From assembly GCA_017507905.1 (NCBI GenBank), contig JAFWAA010000054.1, positions 1 through 45,680 on the forward strand: a DNA stretch of 45,680 nucleotides, written 5' to 3'. The translations under genes were made by a program, and so were the position numbers. This stretch comes from Clostridia bacterium. GTDB taxonomy: Bacteria; Bacillota; Clostridia; Oscillospirales; CAG-272. The notes below the pieces were generated by a model that ran no database searches, was not told the origin of the DNA, and was given only the letters and a program-made list of their open reading frames with translations. This document shows, in pieces, positions 33,039 through 41,342 of this stretch (within the stretch, counting starts at the first letter, position 1; the number at the start of each line of letters is the position of its first letter).

Positions 33039-33647
33039 ATGTCCTTAAATCTCAATCGGACCGAGCTGCGCATCAGCGCAGGACAGATCCGCCAGTTTCC
33101 GGCAGACCCCATGGTGCAGATCGCCTTTTCGGGGCGCTCCAACGTGGGCAAAAGCTCGCTGATCAATTCCCTGCTCGGGCGAAAATCCCTCGCCCGCGTC
33201 AGCGCCTCCCCCGGAAAGACCATCACCATCAACTTCTACGACGTGGATAAACAGCTCTTCCTCGTGGACCTGCCCGGCTACGGCTTTGCCAAGCGCAATC
33301 CCGCAGACAAGGCACAGTGGTCTGCCCTGACCGACGGCTATTTTACCAAAAATCCGAACCTTGACCGCCTGCGTCTGGTGATCCAGCTGGTGGACAGCCG
33401 CATCGGACCGACGGCCGACGACGAGATGATGCTGCGCTTTTTGCGCGAGTCCGGCCTCCCCTTTATCGTGGTGGCCACCAAGGCCGACAAGCTCAACGCC
33501 ACCGAGCGCAAGCGATCCACCGAGCTTTTGCACGATCACCCCGATATTCCCGCGGAAACGCCGATCCTCTTTTACTCCTCCCAAAAGGGGGAAGGAAGAG
33601 CCGACCTCTGGCGCCTGATCGCGCAATACACCGACGTCAAGCTTTGA
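33039..33647 (+). CDS. engB: EngB/YsxC ribosome-assembly GTPase
   Basis: The 202-residue TRAFAC GTPase is needed for late assembly of the 50S ribosomal subunit. G1 is G-R-S-N-V-G-K-S (32-39); the switch I region T-I-T-I-N-F-Y, G3 D-L-P-G-Y-G-F-A-K and G4 T-K-A-D are all visible, and the size is typical. The ATG follows AAAAAAGGAG by six to seven bases. It lies 35 bases after lon; the lon-engB pair is conserved in many Firmicutes. No anomalies were seen. Confidence 0.97.
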   Translation: MSLNLNRTELRISAGQIRQFPADPMVQIAFSGRSNVGKSSLINSLLGRKSLARVSASPGKTITINFYDVDKQLFLVDLPGYGFAKRNPADKAQWSALTDGYFTKNPNLDRLRLVIQLVDSRIGPTADDEMMLRFLRESGLPFIVVATKADKLNATERKRSTELLHDHPDIPAETPILFYSSQKGEGRADLWRLIAQYTDVKL

Positions 33648-33717
33648 TCTGACAAGACCGACCTCTGCGGAACCGACCCCCCGTGAAAAATAACGAGAAA
33701 GGATCCAAACCGTAACT

Positions 33718-34440
33718 ATGCTGCTTACCCTGTTGAGCGGCGGAAATCTCAAAAACACCGTCATTTCCCTGCTCATTTCCCTGCCCGTGATCCTCTTTGC
33801 CCTCTCGGTCCACGAGGTGGCGCACGGATTTGCGGCCTATAAATGCGGAGACCGAACCGCCTACAACCTCGGACGGCTGACGCTCAACCCCCTGAAGCAC
33901 CTTGACCCCATGGGCTTTCTCTGTATGCTGGTCTTCGGCTTTGGCTGGGCAAAGCCCGTGCCGGTAAATACCCGCAATTTTGAGAACCACAAGCGCGGCA
34001 TGGCCATCACCGCCGCGGCAGGCCCTGCGGCAAATCTCGTCATCGGCACGGTCAGTGCCGTGCTTTACGGCATTTGCCTTGCATGGTACTCCTTCGTCTT
34101 CTTCTCTGCGGAGAGCGAGTTCCTCATCATGCTCGCCTACTGGTGCACGCAGCTCTGCTTCATGAGCGCCTTCCTCAACTTCGTTTACATGGTCTTCAAC
34201 CTGATCCCCATTCCGCCCTTCGACGGCTCGCGCATCGCTCTTGCCTTCCTTCCCGAGCGCACCTATTTCGGGATCATGAAGTACGAGCGGCAGATCATGC
34301 TGGGTCTGCTCGTCGTTCTGCTCGTGCTTTCCTACGCCTTTGACTTTTCCCCCTTCGGCTTCCTTGCCGAAAGGCTGACCGATCTGATCTCGCGACCGAT
34401 CGCCGAGCTTTTCCTCCGCCTTTTCGTCAAGGGACTTTGA
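33718..34440 (+). CDS. Site-2 protease family (M50) membrane metalloprotease
   Basis: This 240-residue protein has five to six membrane segments. The zinc-binding H-E-V-A-H (32-36) lies in the first main helix, and the second metal-ligand motif N-L-I-P-I-P-P-F-D-G-S in a later helix, together with A-A-A-G-P-A-A-N-L. This is the small, PDZ-less group III type related to SpoIVFB and YwhC. Such enzymes cut membrane-embedded substrates. A role in processing a sporulation sigma factor is possible in this neighbourhood but not shown; many Firmicutes have a housekeeping M50 protein directly before scpA, and this is more likely that one. The ribosome site GAGAAAGGA lies unusually far (about 14 bases) from the ATG. 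Confidence 0.92.
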   Translation: MLLTLLSGGNLKNTVISLLISLPVILFALSVHEVAHGFAAYKCGDRTAYNLGRLTLNPLKHLDPMGFLCMLVFGFGWAKPVPVNTRNFENHKRGMAITAAAGPAANLVIGTVSAVLYGICLAWYSFVFFSAESEFLIMLAYWCTQLCFMSAFLNFVYMVFNLIPIPPFDGSRIALAFLPERTYFGIMKYERQIMLGLLVVLLVLSYAFDFSPFGFLAERLTDLISRPIAELFLRLFVKGL

Positions 34441-34488
34441 TCCCGCACCATCTTGACCATTCTTTTGTGAAAGGACCTCTCCGCACAC

Positions 34489-35646
34489 ATGGAAACGCTT
34501 ACCTATCGGATCGAGCAATTTGAAGGTCCGCTTGACCTGCTTCTCACCTTGATCCAGAAAAACAAAATGAATATTCAGGACATTCCCATCGCGGTCATCT
34601 GCGACCAGTATCTGGAGTACATCCGCGCCGCAGAGGATATGGATATGGAGCTGGCAGGCGAGTTTATCGTCATGGCAAGCGAGCTGATGCTCATTAAGAG
34701 CAAAATGCTCCTGCCCCGCGTCACGCCCGACGAAAAGGACCCCCGTGCCGAGCTTGCCGACGCCCTTTTGCGCTATCAGCAGGCCAAGCAGGCCTCGGCC
34801 AAGATGGCGCCGCTCTACCAGCGCTTCAGCGGCCGCATGGTCAAGGACACCGACGAGATCACCGTGGACGTCACCTACGTGGCCGATCAGGAGGTCACCG
34901 ATCTCTGCCTTGCCGTCCGCCGCATCATTGCCGCAAACGAAAGCCGCCCCAAGGCGGAAAAGCAGGTCTTTGCTCCCATGATCGCCAAGCCCATCGTCCC
35001 CGTTGACGTCAAGATCGTGGGCATCCTGCACCATATGGCAAAGAAGCCAAAGCCCTCGATGAAGGAGCTTCTCTCGGACGCTACCTCCCTCTCGGATCTC
35101 ATCGCGATCTTTTTGGGCATTCTGGAGCTGATCAAGGTGCGCAAGATCCTGATCGACGAGGATGAGGACTCCTACGTGACCGTTCACGGCTCGGGGACTC
35201 GCTTTATCGTCAACGAAAATCCCGAGGATCCCAGCGGCGAGGAGGCTAAGGAAAAAACCGTCTACGATGACGACGAGCCCATTCCGCTCTCCTCCAAGGC
35301 CGAGATGCACCGCGAGCAGCGCCGCATCATTCGCGAGCAGAAGCTTGCCGAGAAAAAGCGCCTGCGCGAGGAGGCGCGTGCCAAGCGCGCCGAGGAGCGC
35401 CGACTGGCCAAGGAGACCGCCCGTGCCGCCGATGCCCAGCTCACGCTTGCCGAGGAGCTTGAGGCTCTCCCCGAGGACGACGCTGATCTTGAAGCCGAGG
35501 CAAGGCTTTCCGCCATGCTGGACGATCAGCTTTCCTCCGAGGAGGAGGATCTGATGGACGATCTGGGCCTGGATATGCAGGAGATCGTGCGCACCATGGC
35601 AAAGCAGGCTCGCACGCTCCCAAAGGATGACGCCGAGCAGCTCTGA
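34489..35646 (+). CDS. scpA: ScpA, segregation and condensation protein A, with long charged tail
   Basis: Residues 1-250 match ScpA, the kleisin that bridges the Smc heads: the start Y-x-I-x-x-F-E-G-P-L-D-L-L-L-T-L-I-Q-K-N-K, the M-A-S-E-L-M-L-I-K-S-K-M-L-L-P helix, and the C-terminal winged helix near 185-240 (L-S-D-L-I-A-I-F-L-G-I-L-E-L-I-K). The protein is 385 residues against about 250: the last 130 form a K/R/E/A-rich helix (about 265-315) followed by an acidic region ending near L-G-L-D-M-Q-E-I-V. This tail is not part of the usual fold and might contact ScpB or Smc. The gene is followed 32 bases later by scpB. The Shine-Dalgarno spacing is long (about 13 bases). Confidence 0.95.
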   Translation: METLTYRIEQFEGPLDLLLTLIQKNKMNIQDIPIAVICDQYLEYIRAAEDMDMELAGEFIVMASELMLIKSKMLLPRVTPDEKDPRAELADALLRYQQAKQASAKMAPLYQRFSGRMVKDTDEITVDVTYVADQEVTDLCLAVRRIIAANESRPKAEKQVFAPMIAKPIVPVDVKIVGILHHMAKKPKPSMKELLSDATSLSDLIAIFLGILELIKVRKILIDEDEDSYVTVHGSGTRFIVNENPEDPSGEEAKEKTVYDDDEPIPLSSKAEMHREQRRIIREQKLAEKKRLREEARAKRAEERRLAKETARAADAQLTLAEELEALPEDDADLEAEARLSAMLDDQLSSEEEDLMDDLGLDMQEIVRTMAKQARTLPKDDAEQL

Positions 35647-35678
35647 CGCACAAGACGAGAAAGGATGACGATACCGCT

Positions 35679-36428
35679 ATGGAACAGAATAAAAAGCAAG
35701 CCGTAACCCCCCTGGAGCCCCTTGCCACCGCGCAGGAGCTCTGCCAGGCCATCGAGGCCATTCTCTTTGCCGCAGGCTATCCCATGCGCTACGACAAGAT
35801 TGCCGAGGTCCTCGGCATCAGCGCAAAGGACGTCAAGACCATGGTCAAGGAGCTTGCCGAGCATTACCAAAAGGAGGACACCCACCACGGGATCCAGATC
35901 CTCCTCTACCCCACCACCTGTCAGTTTACCACCAAGGAGACCTACGCGCCCTACGTCCGTGAGGCGCTCGGCATCCGCCGCGGCGGAAACCTCTCGGCCT
36001 CCTCGATGGAGGTTCTGGCCGTGGTGGCCTACAACCAGCCCGTTACCCGCTCCTTCATTGAGCTGGTGCGCGGCGTGGACAGCTCCTACGCCGTTGGCTC
36101 GCTCCTGGACAAGGGGCTGATCGAGGCCGCAGGACGGCTTGACGCGCCCGGCCGCCCCATGCTCTACGTGACCACCGACAAGTTCCTGCGCGTCTTTGGC
36201 ATCAACTCTCTGGATGAGCTGCCCGAGACCGAGGCGCTCAGCGTGGCCGCCTCGCAGGCCGAGGAAAAGGAGACCCCCTCCGAGGAGAGCGAGGAGAGCG
36301 CCGAGCAATTTGAAACGACCGCTACCGCCGACTACACCGAGCCCGTCGATCCCGAGGAACAGAACCTGATCTTCGAGAACGGCGTTTCCGCACAGGAAGA
36401 ACAAAACCTTACCGAAAAGGAGATTTGA
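35679..36428 (+). CDS. scpB: ScpB, segregation and condensation protein B
   Basis: The 249-residue protein contains the two winged-helix domains of ScpB: I-E-A-I-L-F-A-A-G-Y-P near 26-36 and the second-domain signature L-S-A-S-S-M-E-V-L-A-V-V-A-Y-N-Q-P-V-T-R near 104-123, then G-R-P-M-L-Y-V-T-T-D-K-F-L-R-V-F-G. It dimerises and binds the ScpA middle region in the Smc complex that organises the chromosome. The last 60 residues are an extra acidic E/S/T tail, so both ScpA and ScpB carry charged extensions. The frame ends three bases before the next gene, whose ribosome site lies inside the scpB end. The gene keeps the unusual GAGAAAGGA leader 13 bases before the ATG. Confidence 0.96.
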   Translation: MEQNKKQAVTPLEPLATAQELCQAIEAILFAAGYPMRYDKIAEVLGISAKDVKTMVKELAEHYQKEDTHHGIQILLYPTTCQFTTKETYAPYVREALGIRRGGNLSASSMEVLAVVAYNQPVTRSFIELVRGVDSSYAVGSLLDKGLIEAAGRLDAPGRPMLYVTTDKFLRVFGINSLDELPETEALSVAASQAEEKETPSEESEESAEQFETTATADYTEPVDPEEQNLIFENGVSAQEEQNLTEKEI

Positions 36429-36431
36429 TCT

Positions 36432-37184
36432 ATGCATCCTCTCCTCATCGTGCTTACGGTGCTTGGCGGATTGCTGCTGCTCCTCCTGCTTTTGCTTCTT
36501 CTCGGGCATGCGCGCGTGCGCATTCGCTGTCCCGGGAAGGCTCTGCGCGTGACCCTTTCGGTCTGCGGGATCCCTTTTACCCTTCTCTCGGATGCGGAAA
36601 AGGAAATTCCCGACCCGAAGGATCTTGAACACCCCGAGGCCCTGCTCCGCCGTGAGCGCCGACGCCAAAGACGCGCGGAGAAGCGTGCCGAGAAAAAGCG
36701 TCTGCGCGCCCGGGAAAAGGCCGCGAGACGAGCCGAGCAAAAGCGCGCAAGAGCGTCGTCGGGGCAGCCCACGCCAAACCTCAAGGAAAAGCTGGAGATG
36801 ATCCTTGCCCTCTTGAAGCTGCTGTATCGCGAGACGGGCGGCAAGCTCCGCCTGCGCGTTCGCCGCTTGCACCTTCTGGTGGGCACCGACGACGCCGCAA
36901 AGACCGCGATCCTCTACGGCGTGGTCCTACAAAGCGCCACCTACCTTCTCCAATGGATCGACACTCATCTTTTGCGCATCGACCGACGGGATGGCGCGAT
37001 GACCGTTGAGCCCGACTTTGTCAGCGGCAAATGCCATGCCGACATTGATCTTACCTGCTCGATCCGTCTGTATACCGCCCTCGTCATCGGCATCCGTATG
37101 CTACTCGCCTTTCAGCGCGAGAAGGCAGCTGCTGCGCGCAAGGCGGCCCTGCGCGAAAAAAGCAAGGCGCAAAGAAAGCCTTGA
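36432..37184 (+). CDS. DUF2953 (YtfI-like) membrane-anchored protein
   Basis: The 250-residue protein starts with one long Leu-rich membrane helix (about 4-24). A short conserved V-R-I-R-C-P region follows, then a highly basic R/K/A-rich segment (about 72-115), then a domain with the DUF2953 look: L-x-V-G-T-D-D-A-A-K-T-A-I-L-Y-G near 148-163 and an end with D-I-x-L-x-C-S-I-R-L-Y. Members lie next to ytfJ in spore formers and appear in sporulation gene sets; their molecular role is not known. The basic segment is longer than I would expect. It starts three bases after scpB with AAGGAG upstream, so translation is probably coupled. Confidence 0.85.
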   Translation: MHPLLIVLTVLGGLLLLLLLLLLLGHARVRIRCPGKALRVTLSVCGIPFTLLSDAEKEIPDPKDLEHPEALLRRERRRQRRAEKRAEKKRLRAREKAARRAEQKRARASSGQPTPNLKEKLEMILALLKLLYRETGGKLRLRVRRLHLLVGTDDAAKTAILYGVVLQSATYLLQWIDTHLLRIDRRDGAMTVEPDFVSGKCHADIDLTCSIRLYTALVIGIRMLLAFQREKAAAARKAALREKSKAQRKP

Positions 37185-37244
37185 TCCCTCAATTGCATCA
37201 AATAACCATTCCCAAACTATACACCACCCGAAAGGAAGAAGATT

Positions 37245-37793
37245 ATGGAATACGAATCCTCTGTTAAGAACATCCTGAGCAGCTCTCTGGATCAGATCCG
37301 CACCATCATCGATGCCAACACCGTGGTCGGCAACCCCATTCACACCCCCAGCGGAACCGTGATCATTCCGATCTCCAAGGTCTCCATGGGCTTTGCCTCG
37401 GGCGGTCTGGATCTCCCGGCAAAGAGCGAGGAGGGCCGCAAGAGCTTTGGCGGCGGTGGCGGCACCGGTGTGACCGTGCTTCCCATCGGCTTTCTGACCG
37501 TCTACCCCGACGGCAAGGCCGAAATGCTCCCGCTCAATCCCGAGAAGGCAGGTCCGATCGAGCAGGTCGCCGACATTCTCGAGCAGGCTCCCGATATTCT
37601 GGCACGCATCAAGTCGGTCTTTGTCAAGGACGCTGACAAGGAGGAGGCCGAAGGCACGCCCGACGAGCAGGAGATCCGCCGCATGGAGGCGGATTGCGAC
37701 AAGAAGCTTGCCGAGGAGCCCGCTCCCGTCCTGACCCGTCAGGAGCTGAAGGCCATCAAGAAGGCCGCCGCAAAAGAAGCCAAGAAGCGCTGA
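37245..37793 (+). CDS. ytfJ: GerW/YtfJ family sporulation protein
   Basis: The 182-residue soluble protein carries the family marks: V-V-G-N-P-I-H-T-P-S-G-T-V-I-I-P-I-S-K-V near 27-46 and the glycine-rich S-F-G-G-G-G-G-T-G-V-T-V near 67-78, then G-F-L-T-V-Y-P-D-G. The first 115 residues form the core domain; the rest is a charged K/E-rich tail ending K-K-R, longer than in Bacillus YtfJ/GerW. In Bacillus the protein is made in the forespore and is needed for normal germination. It follows the DUF2953 gene, a conserved pairing. Ribosome site AAGGA is eight bases before the ATG. Confidence 0.93.
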   Translation: MEYESSVKNILSSSLDQIRTIIDANTVVGNPIHTPSGTVIIPISKVSMGFASGGLDLPAKSEEGRKSFGGGGGTGVTVLPIGFLTVYPDGKAEMLPLNPEKAGPIEQVADILEQAPDILARIKSVFVKDADKEEAEGTPDEQEIRRMEADCDKKLAEEPAPVLTRQELKAIKKAAAKEAKKR

Positions 37794-37924
37794 TCCGCGC
37801 ACCGCGCAATTCCGCCTTGGCGTTTTTGCGCTTTGCCGTTTCCTCTTTTTTGCCTCACCGACATAATCGCCTCCCCCAAAAGCATACACTGGGATAACCC
37901 TTGTAGCAATTCGGAGGATCAGCC

Positions 37925-39214
37925 ATGCAACGTTGGAAGGCACCCCTATGCATATGCCTCGCGGCTCTGCTCGCGTTTTCTCTGTGCGCCACCCTCGGCG
38001 GATGCGCGCAGGGCGCCAAGGAAGCCCCCAAAGAGCCCTCCGAAAACGAGGTCGCTCTCCCGCCGCTCACCTTCGGCTGTCCTGCCCTGCAGGATACGCT
38101 TCCCTTTTCCCCCGAGGAGCAGGCGACGGAAAAATCCCCGCCTTCCCCTTCGGCCATCTCTGCCTTCAGCGCCATTTTGATGGAGGCCGAAAGCGGACGT
38201 ACCGTGTGGGAAAAGCAGGCCGACCTTCCCCTCCCCATGGCAAGCACCACCAAGATCATGACCGCGCTCACCGCCCTCTCTCTTGCCTCTCCCGACACGC
38301 GCATCTGCGTGGACGAGGAGGCTGTTGGCCTTGAGGGCTCCTCGATCTATCTGGAAAGCGGCGAATGCCTGACGCTGGAGCAGCTGCTCTACGCCCTCCT
38401 TCTGGAATCGGCCAACGATGCCGCCGCCGCGATCGCCATCGGTCTTTGCGGCAGTATCTCTGCCTTTGCCGAGGAGATGAACCGCATCGCGGACTCGCTC
38501 TCGCTTTCCGCCACGCACTTTTGCAATCCGCACGGGCTTGACGAGGAGGATCACTACACCACGGCCGCCGATCTGGCACGCATCACGCGCGAGGCGCTGA
38601 AGCATCCGCTCTTTCGGCAGATCGTTTCAACGGGAACGGCAAGCATTCCGCATCCCACCCTCCCCGAGGGAAGACGCCTCGGCAATCACAACAAGCTCCT
38701 GCACCGCTATTCCGGATGCATCGGCGTCAAGACAGGGTACACCAAAAAGAGCGGACGCTGTCTGGTCTCTGCCGCCGAGCGCGACGGTGTGACCCTGATC
38801 GCGGTCACCCTGCGTGCCGCGGACGATTGGCAGGACCACGAGACGCTTCTCGATTACGGCTTTTCCGCCTTTCGCTCGTTCACCCTCTGTGACGCAAACG
38901 AGCTTCTGGTCTGCCTCCCGACCGTTGGAGGACAGACGTCCTACGCCCTTCTCTCCAATCCCTCCGCCCTTTGCCTGACGCTCCCCTTGCGCATGGGAAG
39001 GATCAGCGGACGCTTGGAGCTTCCCCCCTTTGCCTACGCCCCCTTGATCGAGGGCGAGGTCTGCGGCTACGCCGTCTTTTACGGTGACCGCGACGGCGAC
39101 GGAACCGCCGAGCCTCTCGGAAGGCTCCCCTTGACCGTCTGCCTCTCCGTGGAGCAAAAGCCCAAAAAGCTCTCGCTCCTCGATCGGATCAAGCGCCTGC
39201 TCGGGCTGCTCTGA
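37925..39214 (+). CDS. dacB: D-alanyl-D-alanine carboxypeptidase, DacB-like lipoprotein
   Basis: The 429-residue penicillin-binding protein (peptidase S11) trims the terminal D-Ala from peptidoglycan stem peptides. All three active-site motifs are present: S-T-T-K (107-110, with nucleophile Ser107), S-A-N (162-164) and K-T-G (269-271), followed by the PBP5 C-terminal domain. The N-terminus is a lipoprotein signal ending L-G-G-C (Cys27) and then an E/P-rich linker. In Bacillus, dacB (PBP5*) lies between scpB and rluB and adjusts cross-linking of the spore cortex; the same position here supports that role. The spmA-spmB genes that follow dacB in Bacillus are absent. The ATG has GGAGG eight bases upstream. 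Confidence 0.93.
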   Translation: MQRWKAPLCICLAALLAFSLCATLGGCAQGAKEAPKEPSENEVALPPLTFGCPALQDTLPFSPEEQATEKSPPSPSAISAFSAILMEAESGRTVWEKQADLPLPMASTTKIMTALTALSLASPDTRICVDEEAVGLEGSSIYLESGECLTLEQLLYALLLESANDAAAAIAIGLCGSISAFAEEMNRIADSLSLSATHFCNPHGLDEEDHYTTAADLARITREALKHPLFRQIVSTGTASIPHPTLPEGRRLGNHNKLLHRYSGCIGVKTGYTKKSGRCLVSAAERDGVTLIAVTLRAADDWQDHETLLDYGFSAFRSFTLCDANELLVCLPTVGGQTSYALLSNPSALCLTLPLRMGRISGRLELPPFAYAPLIEGEVCGYAVFYGDRDGDGTAEPLGRLPLTVCLSVEQKPKKLSLLDRIKRLLGLL

Positions 39215-39259
39215 TCCCCACGTCAGGACAACAACCGCCTTGCCCGGAAAGGAGATCCC

Positions 39260-40012
39260 ATGGCCGAGCCGATCCGCCTGCAAAAATATTTTACCGACTG
39301 CGGCGTTCTTTCCCGACGCGCCGCCGAGCGCGCCATCGCCGAAGGAAGGGTCAGGGTCAACGGCCGCGTCGCCGCGATCGGCGACAGAGTTGATCCCTTG
39401 ACCGACCGCGTGGAATACGACGGCCGCCCGATCCTTCCCCCTGCCGACACGCAACGCCACTATCTCCTGCTGAACAAGCCGCGCGGATACGTGACCACGG
39501 CAAGCGACGAGAAGGGACGGCGCACCGTGACCGACCTGGTTCGCGATCTGGGCACGCGCGTTTATCCCGTCGGACGTCTGGACATGGACTCCGAGGGTCT
39601 GCTTCTCCTGACCGACGACGGCGAATTTGCCAACCATCTGACCCATCCCCGACACGAGATCCCCAAGATCTATCACGTCACGCTCTCGCCCGCCCCCACT
39701 CCTGAACAGCTTGCGGCTCTGGCCGCCCCTATGCAGCTCGACGGCTATTCGCTCCGTCCCGTTGGCGTCAGGGTGCTTGCGGAGAACGCGCTTGAAATGA
39801 CCCTCTTTGAGGGGCGCAACCGCCAGATCCGCCGTATGTGCGAGGCGGTCGGCCTTAAGGTCCTGCGCCTGCGCCGCGTGGCCATCGGCAAGATCTCCTT
39901 GGGGGAGCTTCCCGTTGGGCATTGGCGACATCTGACCGCCGAGGAGGTGCGCTACCTCTTTCCCGCCGCGTCGGACGAGCCCTCTATAAAGAAAGATAAG
40001 GAAGGAATTTGA
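39260..40012 (+). CDS. rluB: 23S rRNA pseudouridine synthase, RluB family
   Basis: The 250-residue enzyme has an N-terminal S4 RNA-binding domain (1-60; L-Q-K-Y-F-T-D-C-G-V-L-S-R-R-A-A-E-R-A-I) and an RsuA/RluB/E/F-type catalytic domain. Its core motif is G-R-L-D-M-D-S-E-G-L-L-L-L-T-D-D-G (105-121, catalytic Asp108), followed by the K-I-Y-H-V and R-N-R-Q-I-R-R-M motifs. RluB makes pseudouridine near position 2605 of E. coli 23S rRNA; RsuA-like targets in 16S rRNA are the alternative, but the dacB-rluB neighbourhood favours RluB. AAAGGAG lies five to six bases before the ATG. The stop codon overlaps the leader of the next gene by one base step. Confidence 0.93.
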   Translation: MAEPIRLQKYFTDCGVLSRRAAERAIAEGRVRVNGRVAAIGDRVDPLTDRVEYDGRPILPPADTQRHYLLLNKPRGYVTTASDEKGRRTVTDLVRDLGTRVYPVGRLDMDSEGLLLLTDDGEFANHLTHPRHEIPKIYHVTLSPAPTPEQLAALAAPMQLDGYSLRPVGVRVLAENALEMTLFEGRNRQIRRMCEAVGLKVLRLRRVAIGKISLGELPVGHWRHLTAEEVRYLFPAASDEPSIKKDKEGI

Positions 40013-40013
40013 T

Positions 40014-40406
40014 ATGCTCGAGGTTTTACCCATTCAATCCAAGCAGGAGCAGGAGGCGCTCTGCGCGCGCTGCGGCATTCCCTTTGACCCCTCCCTGCTC
40101 GCCTATCGGGCGCTCGTGGACGGTGAACTCCGCGGCGTTTGCCAGTTCACCATGAACGCCGACGGCGGACGCATTCTCGGCTTTGCCGCCGTCCCCGAAA
40201 AATACGAATTTGAGCCTATGTTCGTCATGGGACGGGCGGCTCTGAATTTTATCGACCTTTGCGGTGTGCATCGCGCCTATTTCGACGCCCCCTGCGACAA
40301 CGAGATCCTCATCAAGGCCATCGGTTTTTCGAAAAATGCCGAGGGACGCTACGAGATGGATCTGACCAACTTCTTCCAAGAGCCCTGTCAGCACGGCAAG
40401 GATTGA
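40014..40406 (+). CDS. Small GNAT-like protein of unknown substrate
   Basis: The 130-residue protein starts one base after the rluB stop codon (TGATATG), with GGAAGGA in front, so it is translationally coupled. Its layout (a central strand pair G-V-C-Q-F-T-M-N-A-D-G-G-R-I-L-G-F-A-A-V, then a helix A-L-N-F-I-D-L-C-G-V-H-R-A-Y-F and a strand with an N-E-I-L-I-K-A-I-G-F motif) resembles a cut-down GNAT acetyltransferase. The acetyl-CoA-binding loop Q/R-x-x-G-x-G/A is not clear, so it may not be active. An N-terminal C-A-R-C pair may bind metal. It is the last gene of the lon operon and ends before a terminator. Confidence 0.65.
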   Translation: MLEVLPIQSKQEQEALCARCGIPFDPSLLAYRALVDGELRGVCQFTMNADGGRILGFAAVPEKYEFEPMFVMGRAALNFIDLCGVHRAYFDAPCDNEILIKAIGFSKNAEGRYEMDLTNFFQEPCQHGKD

Positions 40407-40411
40407 CAGCA

Positions 40412-40418
40412 TTCGACA
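40412..40418 (-). promoter_or_regulatory. Possible Spo0A box upstream of spo0A
   Basis: TGTCGAA on the minus strand is a perfect 7-base Spo0A box, 66 bases upstream of the spo0A -35 box. Several such matches are expected by chance in a window of this size, so the value of this one rests only on its position. Confidence 0.25.
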
Positions 40419-40423
40419 ATTGG

Positions 40424-40470
40424 TTGGCAAAATTTACCAGTTTTATATGGTAAATTTTGTCAACTTTTTT
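40424..40470 (+). terminator. Rho-independent terminator of the lon operon
   Basis: TTGGCAAAATTTACC (40424-40438) pairs with GGTAAATTTTGTCAA (40449-40463) with one G-U pair; CTTTTTT follows. The stem is unusually AT rich for this genome. Confidence 0.8.
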
Positions 40471-40483
40471 GTTCCGTTTTCTC

Positions 40484-40512
40484 TTGCAATTTTTTCCAAA
40501 ATATGGTAAAAT
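40484..40512 (+). promoter_or_regulatory. sigma-A promoter of spo0A
   Basis: TTGCAA (40484-40489), 17 bases, TAAAAT (40507-40512), about 47 bases before the ATG. A sigma-H-type promoter was not recognised. Confidence 0.65.
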
Positions 40513-40559
40513 ATTCCTGTAAAGAAACAAAACTGTAATTTTTGGAGGATATTTTACAA

Positions 40560-41342
40560 ATGGAATACACGACGAAGATCCTGATCGCCGACGAAAGCAC
40601 GGTAAGCCGCTCTACCCTGCGCGAGGGACTGGCACGCGCGGGCTACCGCAACGTTGAGGAGGCCGCAAACGGCGAGGACGCCCTGCACAAGATCACCCAT
40701 TCGCACCCCGACGTCGTTCTGATGGACGTGTGGCTCTCCAAGCTTGACGGCATCGGCGTTCTGCGCAGCTGCCGCTCCCTGGATTTCGGACGGGAGAAGA
40801 AGCCCGCCTTCATCATCATTTCCTCGGTCTCCAACCAGAGCGTCTTTATCCAGGCCACCGAGGCAGGCGCCGATCTTTGCCTGCTCAAGCCCGTTAATCT
40901 GCCCAGCCTCTGCGAGCATATCCGCACCCTTCTGCGCCAGCGCGCGCAGGACATCCCCGCGGCCGCCATGCAGGCCGCCGATCGGACACCCGATATGGAA
41001 ACGCAGGTCACGCAGATCATTCATCAGATCGGCGTGCCTGCGCACATCAAGGGCTATCAGTATCTGCGCACCGCCATCATGCTCACCATCAACGATAGCG
41101 ACGTCATCAATTCGGTCACCAAGGTCCTCTACCCCTCCGTGGCCAAGAAATACCAAACCACCACGAGCCGCGTCGAGCGCGCGATCCGCCACGCCATTGA
41201 GGTCGCGTGGGACAGAGGCGACGTGGATACCCTCAACTCCTACTTTGGCTACACCATTCAGAACAACAGAGGAAAGCCAACCAATTCCGAGTTTATTGCG
41301 ATGATCGCCGACAACCTTCGGCTGAAATACAAAATGTACTGA
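40560..41342 (+). CDS. spo0A: Spo0A, master regulator of sporulation
   Basis: The 260-residue response regulator has a receiver domain (1-122) and the Spo0A DNA-binding domain (about 145-260). Receiver residues: Asp11-Glu12, phospho-acceptor Asp56, Ser89 and Lys110. The DNA-binding domain shows the family marks [18 protein letters not shown][25 protein letters not shown] and a closing S-E-F-I-A-M-I-A-D. The conserved proline after the phospho-Asp loop (D-x-x-M-P) is replaced (D-V-W-L-S-K). The ATG at 40560 fits; GGAGG is about 11 bases upstream. The TTG at 40542 is part of that ribosome site and is rejected. spoIVB, the usual upstream neighbour, is missing here; the gene stands alone between two terminators. 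Confidence 0.95.
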   Translation: MEYTTKILIADESTVSRSTLREGLARAGYRNVEEAANGEDALHKITHSHPDVVLMDVWLSKLDGIGVLRSCRSLDFGREKKPAFIIISSVSNQSVFIQATEAGADLCLLKPVNLPSLCEHIRTLLRQRAQDIPAAAMQAADRTPDMETQVTQIIHQIGVPAHIKGYQYLRTAIMLTINDSDVINSVTKVLYPSVAKKYQTTTSRVERAIRHAIEVAWDRGDVDTLNSYFGYTIQNNRGKPTNSEFIAMIADNLRLKYKMY

